A stretch of 64,000 bases of DNA, taken from NCBI RefSeq assembly GCF_032884065.1, contig NC_088863.1:67679750-67743749 (forward strand), written 5' to 3'. The DNA comes from Artemia franciscana (Eukaryota > Arthropoda > Branchiopoda > Anostraca > Artemiidae). Positions 10,500-62,610 of this stretch are shown here, in pieces. Both the position numbers and the translations under genes were made by a program. Below the pieces are notes generated by a model, which was not told the origin of the DNA, did not search any database, and saw only the letters and a program-made list of their open reading frames with translations. The stretch's first letter is position 1. Every line of letters starts with the position of its first letter.

Positions 10500-11817
10500 A
10501 GAATGTATTTACATTAATTGCATTTTTTTTCGTCATCATTCTGAGTTTCCCTTTTAAAGAATGAGCAAACCATTAGATCTTTTTGAACATCTGAAGATAC
10601 TAATGTCGATAACATCAATTTCAAAAGATGTTAATTTATATAATTTGTTACTACTTATGTGATGGGTTTTCTTCTTTCAGTTAATGAGAGAAAAATGTAA
10701 TTTTTAACTCTCGAAAATGTATATGCCTCCTACAGTTTTTTTTGTATAAATGCTAATCAATTATGATCTTAATATGTTTAAGCCTTATCCCTATGCTTCC
10801 CAAAAATATAGTAAAACCAATATCTTTTATTATAGATTGTCAGTTTCTTGTTCAATTGCTATTATACTGTGCTTTTCTCCAGTTTAGCAATTTAAGGAGT
10901 GCCTTCTATCACCTTATATTTAGCATAATTTTTGTTTATTTCACTGTCATTTTGTATTTCGAATGAGTTTTTCTTCAGATTTATATCCTGCATGGTCAAT
11001 TATAAATTTATTCTCTTCAAATAATAAAAGAATCGATTGAATTTGTTTGATGCCAAACTTATCATGCTTGCAGAACCAACATCGGAGAAAACGCATGCAA
11101 GGTATATTTTACTATTAGCACAATAGGGGCTGTGAGAATTGATTTTACGCCCGAGCCCCCCCCCCCCCAAAAAAGTATAAAATTTGTCATCATTTTGAAG
11201 AAGTGGTAGATTTTGAAAATCGAGTTATCTCTTAAAAAGTTCAATTCAGTTTTCATTAGGATGCGCATGAAAGTGAAAAAAATTGTTCTTATTTTAAGTA
11301 GGAGTGAGAAGCTTATTCGTCACTTTTTTGTAATAGTTGATTTTTCATATAATTAGTATTATGCTACTTAGTTTGGAATTAGGATTTTTTCATGTTTTGT
11401 TATATAGTTTCCAATAAAGGCTAGTGAAAACCGTGCCATCATGTTTTCGATTTTATTCCTAATAGAAGCGAATAAATTTTAATATTATAAAGAGCGAAAA
11501 GAAAAATAAAATGAATAAAATAAATAAAAGAAGAGTTTGATTTGGGTTTCAACTGTACACCTCGAAATCAAATGATCCTTTTATCTTTAAAGTGATAGTT
11601 ACTCAAACGATATTTTGCAACGAATTACATTTCTCTTTGCTGTGTCTTACTTGGCTCTGAGATTAGTTCCTTGGAAGTGAAACTTGAGTTCAGTGCGATG
11701 CGGTTGGTTAGCCCCAGTCACTCAGAAAAAATAAAAAGCTTGGACCTATTGTATAAGTATCCTTGTGTAACCATGCCTTGTAAAGATGAAGTTTTTAATT
11801 TTAAGAGTACTAATATT
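10500..11817. other. non-coding, no gene recognised
   Basis: AT-rich sequence with a C-run around 11157-11168. Nothing coding or clearly repetitive is visible. The open frame at 11062-11268 (-) has no recognisable motif. Confidence 0.35.
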
Positions 11818-12110
11818 CTTAACTACTCACTGCAGCACCAAGCCACCTGAGGCTGACGCAGCCGCGCGCGCTTCTCCAGCCCAAACTGTTCAGAGATTTC
11901 CATTTCGTTTGGATTCTTTCTTATGTATTTCTATTCAATTAAAAAAAACGACCTGAATTTCTTTTGACCCTAAAATAGATGTCTGAAAGGAACAATCTTT
12001 GGAGTCATCCTTCATCAGTAAAATATGTCCTAGGCTTCTAAAACTTTCTGTCATTATAACCCTAGAAAGTGGGATAGAGACCAATTTTTTCAACTCTGCT
12101 TTTTAAAACA
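11818..12110 (-). mobile_element. RTE-like 3' end fragment, decayed
   Basis: The + sequence 'AACTACTCACTGCAGCACCA' and the 'GCCACCTGAGGC' that follows match the 3' end of the copy at 1591-1650. The match continues through the equivalents of 1740-1900 with gaps, for example GGAACAATCTTTGGAGTCAT and CATTATAACCCTAG. It is a short, diverged, 5'-truncated copy. Confidence 0.75.
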
Positions 12111-12117
12111 GTAAAAA

Positions 12118-12590
12118 ACTTTAGCGTAAAGAGCGGGGCGTTGATGAGGAAGCAGCCCCTTTCATATACGAAGTAATTTATGTTCGTTTTAAGTTTTAAT
12201 GTCACTCCTTACTTTCAGCTAAAAAACCTTGTTTTTTTTTATTTAATTTCTGAATGTTTTTGAATCAATGCATGTTTTGATTTTGCCTCTCCGCAGAAGA
12301 ATAATTAACACGAAATTTGCAAGTTTTTTTTGGGCTAAATGACTTTCTCATAGTTTTGATCGAATGATTTTGAGAAAAAAAGGAACGGGGGAGGAAGCTT
12401 AGTTGCCCTACAATTTTTTGATTACTTAAAAAGGCAACTAGAACTTTTAATTTTTTACGAATGTTTTCATTAGTAAAAGATAAACGTAACTTATAAATTA
12501 GCTTACCTAACGAACTTTGTAATCTCATGTTTTTATTACATATTTGGGGGGTTCACCCCCTCGTCACTACCTCGCTCTTTACACTAAAGA
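12118..12590. mobile_element. TIR-bounded repeat (CTTTAGYGTAAAGAGCG ends)
   Basis: The left end reads CTTTAGCGTAAAGAGCGGGG. The right end reads CTCGCTCTTTACACTAAAG, its near-perfect inverse, and the similarity extends about 45 bp inward (GATGAGG against CCTCGTC). The interior holds no transposase motif, so this is non-autonomous. It shares an internal block (CACTTAAAAAGGGCACTAGA-type) with repeats at 13140 and 48200-49160. Confidence 0.65.
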
Positions 12591-12670
12591 TTAAATTTTG
12601 TCCCAATTCATTAAGAATGACCCCTGAATCACAAAAGCCGTAGAATAAATAGTTAAAATCACTGAAAATA

Positions 12671-13640
12671 CTTTAGCGTAAAGAGGAGGTATTAGAAGGA
12701 GGTGAGCCCCTCATATGCGTAATAATTTCTGTTCGTTTTAAGTTTTAATGCTGTTCCTTACTTCCAGTTGAAAAAACTTCATATTTATTTTTTCATTGTT
12801 TTTTTAGATAATGCTAGAAAATCCTGCGCCCCCTTCATGGAAATTTTCTTCCCCCATGAAAAATTCCTCAATGGAAAGTTCCCCCAACATTTCCCCCTCT
12901 GGTCAACCCCTCCCCCCAACCTAAAAATCCCCCTGAAAACGTCTGTACACTTCCCAATAACCATTGCTATATGTAAGCACTGGTCAAAGTGTGTGACTTG
13001 TAGCCCCTCCCACTGGTACTGTGGTGGAGTAAGTCGTCCCCGAAGACATAGTTATAAGGTTTTTTGACTACGCTGAATAAAATGGCTATCTCAGAATTTT
13101 GAGCCGTTGACTTTGGGAAAATAATTAGCATGGGAGGGGGCCTAGGTGCCCTCCAATTTTTTGGTCACTTAAAAAGGGCACTAGAACTTTTCATTTCCGT
13201 TAGAATGAGCCCTATCGCAACATTCTAGGACCACTGGGTCGATACGATCACCCCTGGGAAAAAAAATAAACAAATAAACACGCATCCGTGATCGGCCTTC
13301 TGGCTAAAAATACAAAATTCCACATTTTAGAGATGGGAGCTTGAAACTTCTACAATAGGGTTTTCTGATACGCTGAATCTGATGGTGTGATTTTTGTTAA
13401 GATTCTATGACTTTTATGTGTTTTCCCCCTATTTTCTAAAATAAGGCAAATTTTCTCAGACTCGTAACTTTGAATGGGTAAGACTAAACTTGATGAAATT
13501 TATATATTTAAAATCAGCATTAAAATGCGATTCATTTGATGTAGCTATTGGTATCAAAATTCCATTTTTTAGAGTTTTGGTTACTATTGAGCCGGGTCGC
13601 TCCTTACTGCAGTTCGTTACCACGAACTGTTAGATATAGA
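12671..13640 (+). repeat. dispersed repeat sharing the 12118 left end
   Basis: It starts CTTTAGCGTAAAGAGGAGG, matching the left terminus of the neighbouring element, and carries the TAGGTGCCCTCCAATTTTTT and CACTTAAAAAGGGCACTAGA blocks. It ends with CGCTCCTTACTGCAGTTCG and a stem-loop, CAGTTCGT-TACC-ACGAACTG, at 13608-13630. No protein motif is present; the frame at 12768-13067 is a chance ORF in it. Confidence 0.6.
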
Positions 13641-16600
13641 CCTTGGTCAATAATTATGAAATGCTTGGAGTCGTATGTTAGCTCTGCATTAATGGTCGAA
13701 GATTTGCAGCCATGTGTAAGAAAATAAAACACGTAGCTACTTTTATGTTCTATGCATCAACATCTGAGAGTATTTATTATTTCTCCAAGCATTACTTGTA
13801 AAACTGAAAGCAGATCTACCCAATGCTATTCGCCAAAGGTGTATTTCTGTCGAAATCGACATCTTGTGTAAAAATCCTGCCAATATATTTGATCTAATTT
13901 ATTCACAATTGACAAAAAGTCCTTGAGGTACACGGTGGAAAATCGCACTCAACATTGGTTTAGTATTAATAGTTTTTAGACCTCAACAGCATTTCCCAAA
14001 GGTCCAAATTCATTTATATTGTATTGTATTACTTCTTGGTATTGAGCGAGAAGAGTAAAATTGTTAGTGTTTTGTCGTTGAGCTCTCTCAATAGGTTTAA
14101 CTGCAGACCGCCCTTGAGACAAAGAAAACTATCGCTGACAGTGGTGAACAAAATGGGAACGGAATACAGTCCCGCCTTGCACCTGATTGAACGGTCACTT
14201 GGCTGCACTGCGCACTTTTTATTATGATACAGTGCTTAGAGTTTTGGTTGGAATGCCATAATACAAAATTCTCACACCTCCGTAGTGTATCGACTTAAGG
14301 GCCTTGAGAAAGGATGTAATTCCGAACTAATATTCAATTAAAAATTACATTTGGGCCCGACCAAGTTATGTTCCAGAGGAAATTTCTTTGCGTCCTTTAC
14401 GGCCGGTCTGTCTCTGAGATTGCTAGCCATGTAGGAGTGAGGGGGGGGATTTGAAATATTATTTCGATAGTCTAGACAAGCTTAGAAAATTTCCAAGGGA
14501 AAGGGAAAGTTTTTAAATGAATGCAGTGGTTCAACTCCATATTTTCCGGCAGGCCTGCTTTCACATATAGGCTAGTTATGGTGCCAAACCAATTTTCTAA
14601 TATATGACATAGATGAAAAAAAGCGAAGTTGCAAAACATGATACCTGTTTTTTCTACAGGATATCAAAATAAGGCAATGAAATGCAAAATCATGCACATG
14701 CGCATACAAATTGAAAATATGCCTTTTGGTAGATAGTCTAGTGGTTAAGGCGCGGCAAATTTTTATCATTACACGGGATTCACTTATAGACAATATATAA
14801 CTATCACGCATTACACCTTTTCCACTGAATGGGTTTGAACCAAAAAGTTATTCACATGCGTAGGAAAAGATATTACATCTCATCTCTCAGCGTTACTAAA
14901 CATAATAGAAGAGATAGAAAAGGATCAGGGATACAACCTAGCTTTTATCTGACTAATTAGCAAAAAACTTTATTCATTAAAAATCCCTATGAAGACATCA
15001 GATTCTTCTGAAGATGAATTCGAAAAAATGCAAAGTTCAATTTTGAGACCATAATTATAATGTAGTTGCCAGTCCTTTTTGAGGTTTGAGACCCTAACCT
15101 TCAGAAAAACTCATTTTTTAAGTTCTGTCAATCAACGGAGACATTCGAAATTTAATTACTGATTCATTATACGATATTATTTAAAAAAAGGTTCATATTC
15201 CAAAATCGTAACAAGATTTATCAACATCCCAGGGAATTAGTGTAAATACAAGACCAAAAAGAATAACAGAATTAGATGCGAACAAAAAGATCATTTCCCG
15301 ATAGAATACTTCTGTATTTAATAGAGGCATCTCGGAAACTATATATTTTCTAGTGATGTATTTATAACGCAGCAACATTTATAAATATGTACTTTTGATC
15401 TTCGTTTATTTTTCCTTTTGATTTTATCCCTCATCCACTTAAAATTGTTATGTCTTAATATATTCCGTTCTAAACGCTGAAGAAGCCTCATTTTACACAG
15501 AGAAAATATTCGCTGTGATAGTTTCCTCTTATTTCTACTGGCCATAGATCATTTTACTTTTTCTCGAGATTTCTCTCTTTGTCTAGTCAAAGTGACCCAG
15601 TCCGGCTTTAGACTTTTTATTTATCCCCCTTGTCAATGCCAACTTCTATTCCTGTAAATATGTATTCAATAATCATGAAATTCAAACTTGAGAGCATAAC
15701 TCTACTGTAGAGATCAGTCCTTTTCAGCTTGCAAACCTTAAAATCTAAGTTGCCTTCTTTTCCATGCCAACTTAACAACTTGTATTCTTGCGAATATGAA
15801 TTCGCTGAATTCAAATTTGAAAGTATGACTAATATAGAGATCAGTGGCCTTTTCAACTAGGCAGCCTCAAAAATTCAGCTTGCCTCATTGGGAGTTTATA
15901 CCTTAGCACATCATAAGCACTTATCAGTTCAAAAAGCTCGATTGAACAGCAACGACTTTTTTTTTAACGTTTATTAAAACAAGGCACACACACACATAAA
16001 AAACAAACCAAAAAATGTGACACGCAGAAAGGAGGTAGAATCACAACTATTAAATACGGTAATTTAGATGTCTTTTGCAAAGGTTGCAGCCAAGGGCATA
16101 TTCCAGATTTTTGTTCCAAAGGATTAAAAAAAAAGAAAAGTAAAAAACGCATCAGAAATTTGTTTTACGCATTTTTGTTACGTTTTTACGACTCAGAGAA
16201 AAATTTTGGTGGAGGGGGTTCAAGCCCAGTAATTCTCTCTGGATACGGCGTTGGTTGCAGTAATCACAACTGCTCCTGAAACTCAGTTATCTGGCCTTAT
16301 TTGTGCTTGATAGTAAACTAAAGTAATAACAGTTTTTTTTTCAAAATAGACACATTGCCCCAGTTTCGTCATAAATAGTATTATTGAAATTCAAGGATTC
16401 CTAGCGGCCAATATGTTGGTTTTAAGAAATGTATATGATGGGCACAATTAAGGTCTTCTTGGTAGAATCAGTATATAAAAAGTAACAGAAGCATTTTAAA
16501 AACAGTAACTGCATTGAAGTCCTGTTTACCATTAAAATAGCCAGCACAAAGTTTGTAGCCACAGTTTGGCTAGAACAATTTTTTAATTTCAGCAAACAAA

Positions 16601-17129
16601 AAAGAACAAATTAGATCTTCACCGCTCCAATTTTTCATGTTATTCTTTTAATTACAAATTTGTCCCTTTTTTGTCTTCATCGTTTAGTTGGGGAGAAATA
16701 ATGTTAAGAGAAAAAATAAATTAAAAAAGGGTAGTGTTTTTTTTTCTGAAAAAGTAGCGTCATACCTTAACTGGCTTCTTTACCATTCCAGAACTGTTTT
16801 TTTTAAAGAATTTTATTACTTCCTTAAAGGATAAATAAAAAATTCTGTTTCGTACGTTTGGTACCTATAAATTTCAACAATAATTCAAAAAATGGTGATA
16901 AAGACCTTAATTTATTAAGTTTTCAAATCAGCAGCCCGACCCAAAAAGATTATTGAGAAAGTTTAACTTCGTCAAACAAATGAGTAACAGATAGATAAAT
17001 TAGGTAAAGACTGATGGAGTGTGCAGCTTGACTGAACAATAAAAAATTTCTTTTATTGAGCATTGCTCAAACCTACGAGTCAGGAACTTGTGGCCTTTAG
17101 GTACATAAGAACTGGTCTATTCCCCAGAT
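13641..17129. other. non-coding, no gene recognised
   Basis: AT-rich sequence with only short chance frames. The one point of interest is a tRNA-like stretch near 14727. CA repeats at 15984-15996 are short. Confidence 0.35.
14727..14790 (+). other. possible tRNA-derived fragment
   Basis: 'TAGTCTAGTGGTTAAGGCGC' resembles an RNA polymerase III A box with D-loop of an arthropod tRNA. A proper B box at the right distance and an acceptor stem are not seen, so this is at most a tRNA pseudogene or SINE head. Confidence 0.25.
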
Positions 17130-17660
17130 TGAAGATATGCTAATTATTTCTACATGAAAAAAATGAAAACGATCCTTTTTGCTGCCAACATACTAGTACA
17201 TGGTAGAAACTTCATCATATGCTAGGATTCGCTTCGAAATGTGCTAATTCTTTGAAAGCTTTCTAATTCTAGAACAATCTAAGATATGCTAATTCTTTGA
17301 AACCTAAAAACAAACCAAACAAACTATCCTTAATGCTGTCAACATACAAGTACTTGGTAAAAACTTCATCATATACTAGACTTCACTTGTAGATATGCTA
17401 ATTCTTTAAACTTAAACAAAAAAAAAAAACTATCCTTTATTCTGCCAAGATACTAAGTACTTGGTAGAAACTTCATTATAAGCTAGAATTCGCTTGGAAA
17501 TGTGCTAATTCTTTGAAAGCTTTCTAATTCTAGAAAGCTTGGAGATATGCTAATTCTTTCAAACCTAAAAAAAAAACAAAAAAATATCATTTATGCTGCC
17601 AAGATACCAGTATTTGGTAGAAACTTCATCATATGTTAGAATTCACTTTCATAACATGCA
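17130..17660 (+). repeat. degenerate tandem repeat, four units of ~120-147 bp
   Basis: AGATATGCTAATT recurs near 17136, 17282, 17394 and 17542, and TGGTAGAAACTTCAT near 17202, 17348, 17472 and 17619. Units differ by indels, notably an extra TTTCTAATTCTAGAA block in units 1 and 3. It lies about 1 kb past the ACSL stop codon. Confidence 0.8.
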
Positions 17661-18738
17661 CAACTTAACTTCATAAAGCCATCTCGACTGAAAGTTGAAA
17701 GTCAAGTTCATGATCTAGATCTAAAAATGCCTCACACGAAATGATCAAGATATCAGTTTTAGTTTTAGCTTGGATTTTTTCTTTTTAAAAGAGAAAGGGG
17801 AATATAAAGAGAAATAAATTCTTTTTACTCCATAAATGTAGAATACTAACTTGCCACCCTTTCTGTATGCACATCAACCTCACTATACCTCAAAATCCCA
17901 CTTGTCTCTTACAGCCCACCTTATTTTGTTTTGAAATCACCTTAATCTGGTTTCACCTTAAGAAAGCTCAGACAAAGATTGTGCAGGCTTGAATCTGCCT
18001 TGTTCTAATTAACATATAAGGGGATCACAAGAAATCTCGCCTTCCTGTCATTCTGAGCCAATGGCAATTTCGAAACCATAACAGTTATTAGTCAACATTA
18101 AGCTGAATAAGAAAAATTGAACAAGAATATTGTCTTTGTTTAACAATTAAGACATTCCACTCCACCAATTAGGACGGGTTTACGATATTTTAAGATTGAA
18201 AACTTCCAATTTTGGACAGTAGAACTGCCAAATGATATTTTAAACAGGGAAAAAAAGAAAAAAAGGAAATTCTACAATTCCAAAGAGCATACTTGTGCAT
18301 GGTCTATGAGAATCAGTGACATCTATACTGAAGAATACTTTAAAAAATAGGCACTGAAAGTTTTGTACAGGTAATTGCGCATTAAACTCAAATGGAATAA
18401 AAGTTTTTGCTCCTCTTCGCGATTTTATTTTCTTACCAAGTAAAAGTGAAGCTAAATGGTCCCAAAAGATTTTCGACACAAGTACTGTTGTAAGCAGGCT
18501 TTAGATAATCAATTATCTTCCAAAACACTCCTTCTCAAGCACTTTCAAGTCACAATTCACTCCCCAAAAATAATAATTGTCACTTGCCAAGAAATCGTTT
18601 CGTGCCAAAAAGTTTACCATGTATTACTATAAATGATGAAATTGCCAGAGTCAGATGATTTTTTTTGGAGGAGGAGTCCTTTCCAAGTTCGAGAAGTACT
18701 GCTCTACGAATCACAAAAAAAATGTAACGAAAACAGGG
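17661..18738 (-). other. ACSL 3' flank / probable 3' UTR
   Basis: Sequence downstream of the ACSL stop on the - strand, with no other gene recognised. An AATAAA on the - strand (TTTATT at about 18424-18429), roughly 310 bp after the stop, is a candidate poly(A) signal only. Confidence 0.35.
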
Positions 18739-56272
<37,534 letters not shown>

Positions 56273-56279
56273 CTAAAAG

Positions 56280-57352
56280 AAAGATAGCAACTTGAAGAAT
56301 TGAAAAAAATAACTTAGTAAATTTCTAAATTATGGGATTTTTCTATCTTGGAAAGTAGTTGAGTTAGGAGAATGAGAATATCATGAACTAATTCCGGGCC
56401 TAAAATGCTACCAGGAGGGCGTTTTAAAGCTACTAATTCCTTATTTCCAAGGCTTAGAAAATTCTTCAGAATACAATTTATCTATCTTATACCCCATGGA
56501 TATGTTTTTCCTTAGTTCTTGTTGAGTCTACTTTTCTGAGATACTAGGTTTTCAAGAAAAAAAAAGCTTCAATGACCTGAACTGGACCTTTACTGCTGGA
56601 GTTTCCTTTTCCTGTTTAAATTTCAAACACACTGTTGTAAATTCTTACAAAACTTATAGTCCTCTATTTCACAAAGGCATGCAGCTTAGCACACTTTCCT
56701 TAGGTCTTCCTTCTAAATAAGATATTGATATAAAGATATTTCCAAAGGTTTCATTTTTACAACACTAAGTATTATTCAAAATATAAAAAGATCAATGCCA
56801 TTTGGAGTAATAGGATGTGAACTTCGCAGACCTTCTAAGGAAATAATTTAGAGCATAGACCCGTTACTGGGAGGTTCATTTACTTAACTTCTTCCTATTT
56901 TTTTTTGTAAAATAACTATTTTACCAATGTCATTACATAAACATATTTTTCGAAGCATAGAGATCTTGCTATAGAAGCTATACAACTATTAATAATTATA
57001 ATAATGTAAGTTTTTCTGATGAAAGTGTGGTGAAACTTGAAGCGAACTAAAATTACTCCTTCGTAGTTTAATCGACATAAAATATGCAAGACCGTGCAAT
57101 ATGGATTCATATAAACTAGACTGTGATATTTCCATAGCTTTGCAGAATGCTGAAAGACTAACGCTTATTGAAAACATAAAATCAACGCAAAAAAATAAAA
57201 ATAGAGCAAAAAAGTCCTAAAGTACAGTGCAGAACATAGAAGGATAGATAACAATGTTCTCTGAGGCTCTAAAGCAATATCTTTTCAATGTTCTACATAT
57301 TTAGAGAAACACTACAAATCAATTTATTTGAGCCAATAGTGCAAATATATAC

Positions 57353-57356
<4 letters not shown>
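56280..57356. other. upstream ACSL intron, nothing recognised
   Basis: No further ACSL exon recognised on the - strand. The open frame at 56989-57177 (-) looks protein-like but is unassigned. Confidence 0.35.

Positions 57357-57431
<75 letters not shown>
57357..57431. repeat. (AT)n microsatellite, ~75 bp
   Basis: TA repeats with one TTA interruption near 57385. Confidence 0.95.
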
Positions 57432-57434
<3 letters not shown>

Positions 57435-57989
57435 CTCATTGATGAGAAATCATCAATGCAACAGCACAAACACAAAAAAAAAAAAAAGACAGAAGGAGAA
57501 AACGAAGACTGTTTTCCTAAATTAGTGATTAATATAGACCAGCACTTGAATGAGGCCTTAACCCTACTCATCCATACAATCACATAGGTCAAACAGCATA
57601 GCCATACACAATCAACCATAAAGAATAATCCATGGACAGGCAGTCATGTCGTCAATAAGTATAAGTCGTCATTTACCAAACAATAGAAAAAATAATAAAG
57701 ACAAATAATTCAGAGGCAACAACCCAACACAAGGGCTCATGAAAGGGCCAATGAAATCACCACAAACACATTAAAAAAAAAAGACAGAAAGACCATGAAA
57801 AATCTGATGGCATCCTTTTTATTCTTCCTAGCCTTTCACTCTAGAAATGGCAACCTAAGTGCACTTTTTGGATACCATAAGGCACTCTATGATGGGGTTA
57901 TCCAGTGAAATTTATAGAAAGTAATTTGATATATAATTACATTTCCAGTGATCTTCCAGATATCTTTCCAGTTATCTACATTTCCAGTT

Positions 57990-58790
57990 ATCTTCCATAA
58001 TAAATTTTTTTTAAGTCGGGTGCCTTACCTCATCTATGTTGATCTCATGCGTCTTTATTTGGAAGATGTGCGTCTTATCTCGTTTGCTGATGATAATGTC
58101 TTAACTGTGTTTTTCTCATCTGTGCGAGCAAGTTGATCATCTCCCCCATCTTGGTTTTTATCAAGATTACCATCTGGCATGGAAATATGACAGTTATTCG
58201 TCGGTTTATCCATATATTTCCTACGATTGCCTTTTATGGAGCAGTAAGTTCTTATGCATGTATAAAAGAGTGCAGGTTCTACAAAACAAAGCTGTTAGAA
58301 GAATCGATATGTATCCAGGATGTAGATGATACCTGTGCTTGTTTTACGTTCCTGAAGCTCCTTAATGTCGGCCAGATAAGAGATTACCAACCTGCAGTAT
58401 TTGTGTTTCAGTGTATGAATGATTTATAAAAATGCATAATTTTGGAACTAGGCAAAGTGATAATATAGGTGTTGATTCACGTCGTGGTACCTGGTCTTCA
58501 TTTTCAATGAAAGATCTTGGCCCATCTGTATGGAATGAGCTACCATTAAGGCGGCAGAACACGTACCTCAGTTTAAAAATAATTTAAATGATAATTTTTT
58601 CTTGGGGGGATTCGCTGAATTTAATTATAGCTATTAAGTTGGGTAGGGGAGGATGAGGAGCTGGAGAGGTAAGGGGGTTGGAAAGGTAAGGATGGGCAAG
58701 GACTAAGGTGGGATTGGGAAGACAAAGTGGGGGAGGGGGAGTTGAGCATTGAAGAGTGACGGAGACTAGATTTATTATTATTATTTGTTT
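57990..58790 (+). mobile_element. non-LTR retrotransposon (CR1/Jockey-like) RT fragment
   Basis: 57995-58136 reads 'LIYVDLMRLYLEDVRLISFA' and then 'DDNVLTV', i.e. the RT palm with an intact FADD box. About 58250-58290 reads 'VSSYALKRLQVLQNKAVRRI' across frames and 58500-58550 'DLGPSVWNELP', both standard C-terminal signatures. It is full of frameshifts and lacks everything 5' of the palm. It ends in an ATT-rich tail near 58770-58790. Confidence 0.8.
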
Positions 58791-58846
58791 TTATATTTTA
58801 TCTATCAATAATTATGTTTAATTCAGTTATTTATTGATATCTATTT

Positions 58847-59042
<196 letters not shown>

Positions 59043-59639
59043 TTAACTCAATAGTTGAGGTTTAAATGAATAGTCGAGTTGATAGGTAAGTAGTTACGTG
59101 AATTTCGCGCGACCGCAAACCCTCATAGGTTTTTTCCAGAGCGAAAGTGGTGTTTAATTCATTTATTTGTGAATTGGCAATAATAAACTTATGTGAACTT
59201 CCAGTGCCCCACTAGATGCGATGATGGAAAAGATGGCAAGTAAGTAATACCCATACAAAAGGTGATGTTCCTTGTTGTTCAAGATGATTGAGTTTGTAAT
59301 TTTTCTATAAAGTGTTTTTGACAACAACAATTCTAATGGGGTATTTCTAATTTCAATCTGATGCTATTTTCAAGGAATTTCGGAGTGTTCTTCAAAAATA
59401 TCTGTAAATTTGTTTTTAAAATAATATTTCACAATCAATATTGATCTAAATTTATTAATCAGCTACAAATTGCAATGTTGTTGGGCAATATCAACTGTCA
59501 CTGGGCAATATTTTTTAAGTCCTTTTTAAACTTTTGGCTATTATGGGCCGTGGTTGAAGCTTTACTAGATTACATGTATTGCTGCAACCATGACAAAACA
59601 GCACCATAATTTGAATGGAACGAGCCTGAGAACAAAAAT

Positions 59640-60814
<1,175 letters not shown>

Positions 60815-62330
60815 TGCTGGTCGGGATTTAAAATAAGAGCTCTGAGTCACGAGATCCTCCTAGATATCAAAATTCATTAAGATCCGATCACCCACTCGTA
60901 AGTAAAAAATACCTCAATTTTTCTAATTTTTACTCTCCCTTCAGCCCCCCAGATGGTCGAATCGGGGAAAACGACTTTATCAAGTGAATTTGTGCAGCTC
61001 CCTGACACGCCTACCCATTTTCATCGTCCTACCACGTCCAGAAGCAGCAAACTCGCCAAAGCACTGAGCCCCACCCCCTAACTCCCCCAAAGAGCGGATC
61101 CAATCCGATTACGTCAATCACGAATCTACGACATTCATATGCGTTTTCCAAGATTTACTGTTTTCCACTCCAAATCCCCCCAATGTAAACAGATCTGGTC
61201 GGGATTTGAAATAAGAGTTCTGAGACATGGGTTCCTTCTAAATATCAAATTTCAATGAGATCTGATCACCCGTTCGTAAGTTATGCCAGTCACTTATCTT
61301 GGATTTGTGCTTATTCTTCCCACTCGGTTTCATCCCGATCTCTAAGCTTTAAGCGTTTTCCAAGATTCCCCCCCCCCCCCAATGAAACTGGATCCGTTAG
61401 GGTTTTAAAATAAGGGATCTGAGTTACGAGGTCCTTCTAAATATGAAATTTCATTACGATAATCACTTTTTTGTAAGTTAAAAATAACTCATTTTTTTAA
61501 TTTTTTAGAATTAACCTCCCCCCCACTCCCCCAAAGAGAGCAGATCCGTTTCGGTTATGTCAATCACGTATCTAGGACTTGTGCTTATTTTTCCCATCAA
61601 GTTTCACCCCGATCCCTCCACTCTAAGCGTTTTCCAAGATTTTAGGTCCCCCCAACTCCCCCAATGTCACCGGATCCGGTCAGGATTTAAAAAAAGAGCT
61701 CTGAGACACGATATCCTTCCAAACATCAAATTTCATTAAAATCCGATCACTCCTTCGTAAGCTAAAAATACCTCATTTTTCTAATTTTTTAGAATTAACC
61801 CCCCCCCCCCAATTCCCCCAAAGAGAGCGGATCCGTTCCGGTTATGTCAGTCACGTAATTAGGACTAGTGCTTATTTTTCCCACCAAGTTTCATCCCAAT
61901 CTCTCTACTTTAAGCGTTTTCCAAGATTTTACGTTTCCCCATCCCAACTCCCCCCAATGTCAACTCATCCGGTGGGGATTTAAAATAAGAGCTCTGAGAC
62001 ACGATATCCTTCCAAACATCAAATTTTATTACGATACGATCACCCGTTTGTAAGTTAAAAATACATCCTTTTTTCTAATTTTTCCAATTTAATCGTCCCC
62101 CACTACCCCCCCCCCCCCAGATGGTCGAATCAAAATGACACTTTCTAATTTAATTAAGTCTGGTTCCTGATATGCCTGCCAAATTTCATCGTCCTAGCTT
62201 ACCTGAAAGTGCCCAAAGTAGCAAAACCGGGACAGACGGACAGACAGACAGAATTTGCGATCGCTATATGTCACTTGGTAGATACCAATTAACATAAAAA
62301 CGTAATTTCACAAAGTCGCTAATTCTAATT
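60815..62330 (+). repeat. tandem/dispersed repeat, five units of ~200-380 bp
   Basis: 'GGGATTTAAAATAAGAGCTC' and its variants start units near 60820, 61198, 61396, 61678 and 61971. Each also has a 'CATCAAATTTCATTA-GATCCGATCACCC' block; poly-C runs and a 'CTAAGCGTTTTCCAAGATTT' block recur in most units. It ends with GACGGACAGACAGACAGAAT and 'TTGCGATCGCTATATGTCAC' near 62235-62273, a probable element terminus. No coding capacity; short + frames here are by-products. Confidence 0.85.
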
Positions 62331-62438
62331 TTATGTCATTTAAAATATTTAAGGGGTTGATTGATGAAAATGAGGACTGATAAATGTGATTAAAAACTAG
62401 TGAAAGAATCTAGACAAAACACTAGAAACTGGAAAAGA

Positions 62439-62610
<172 letters not shown>

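Noticed and set aside
56989..57177. Reverse-strand 62-codon frame as a possible upstream ACSL exon
   Set aside because: Its residues do not match the expected segment before VTLYANLG, and it lacks a fitting donor in phase.
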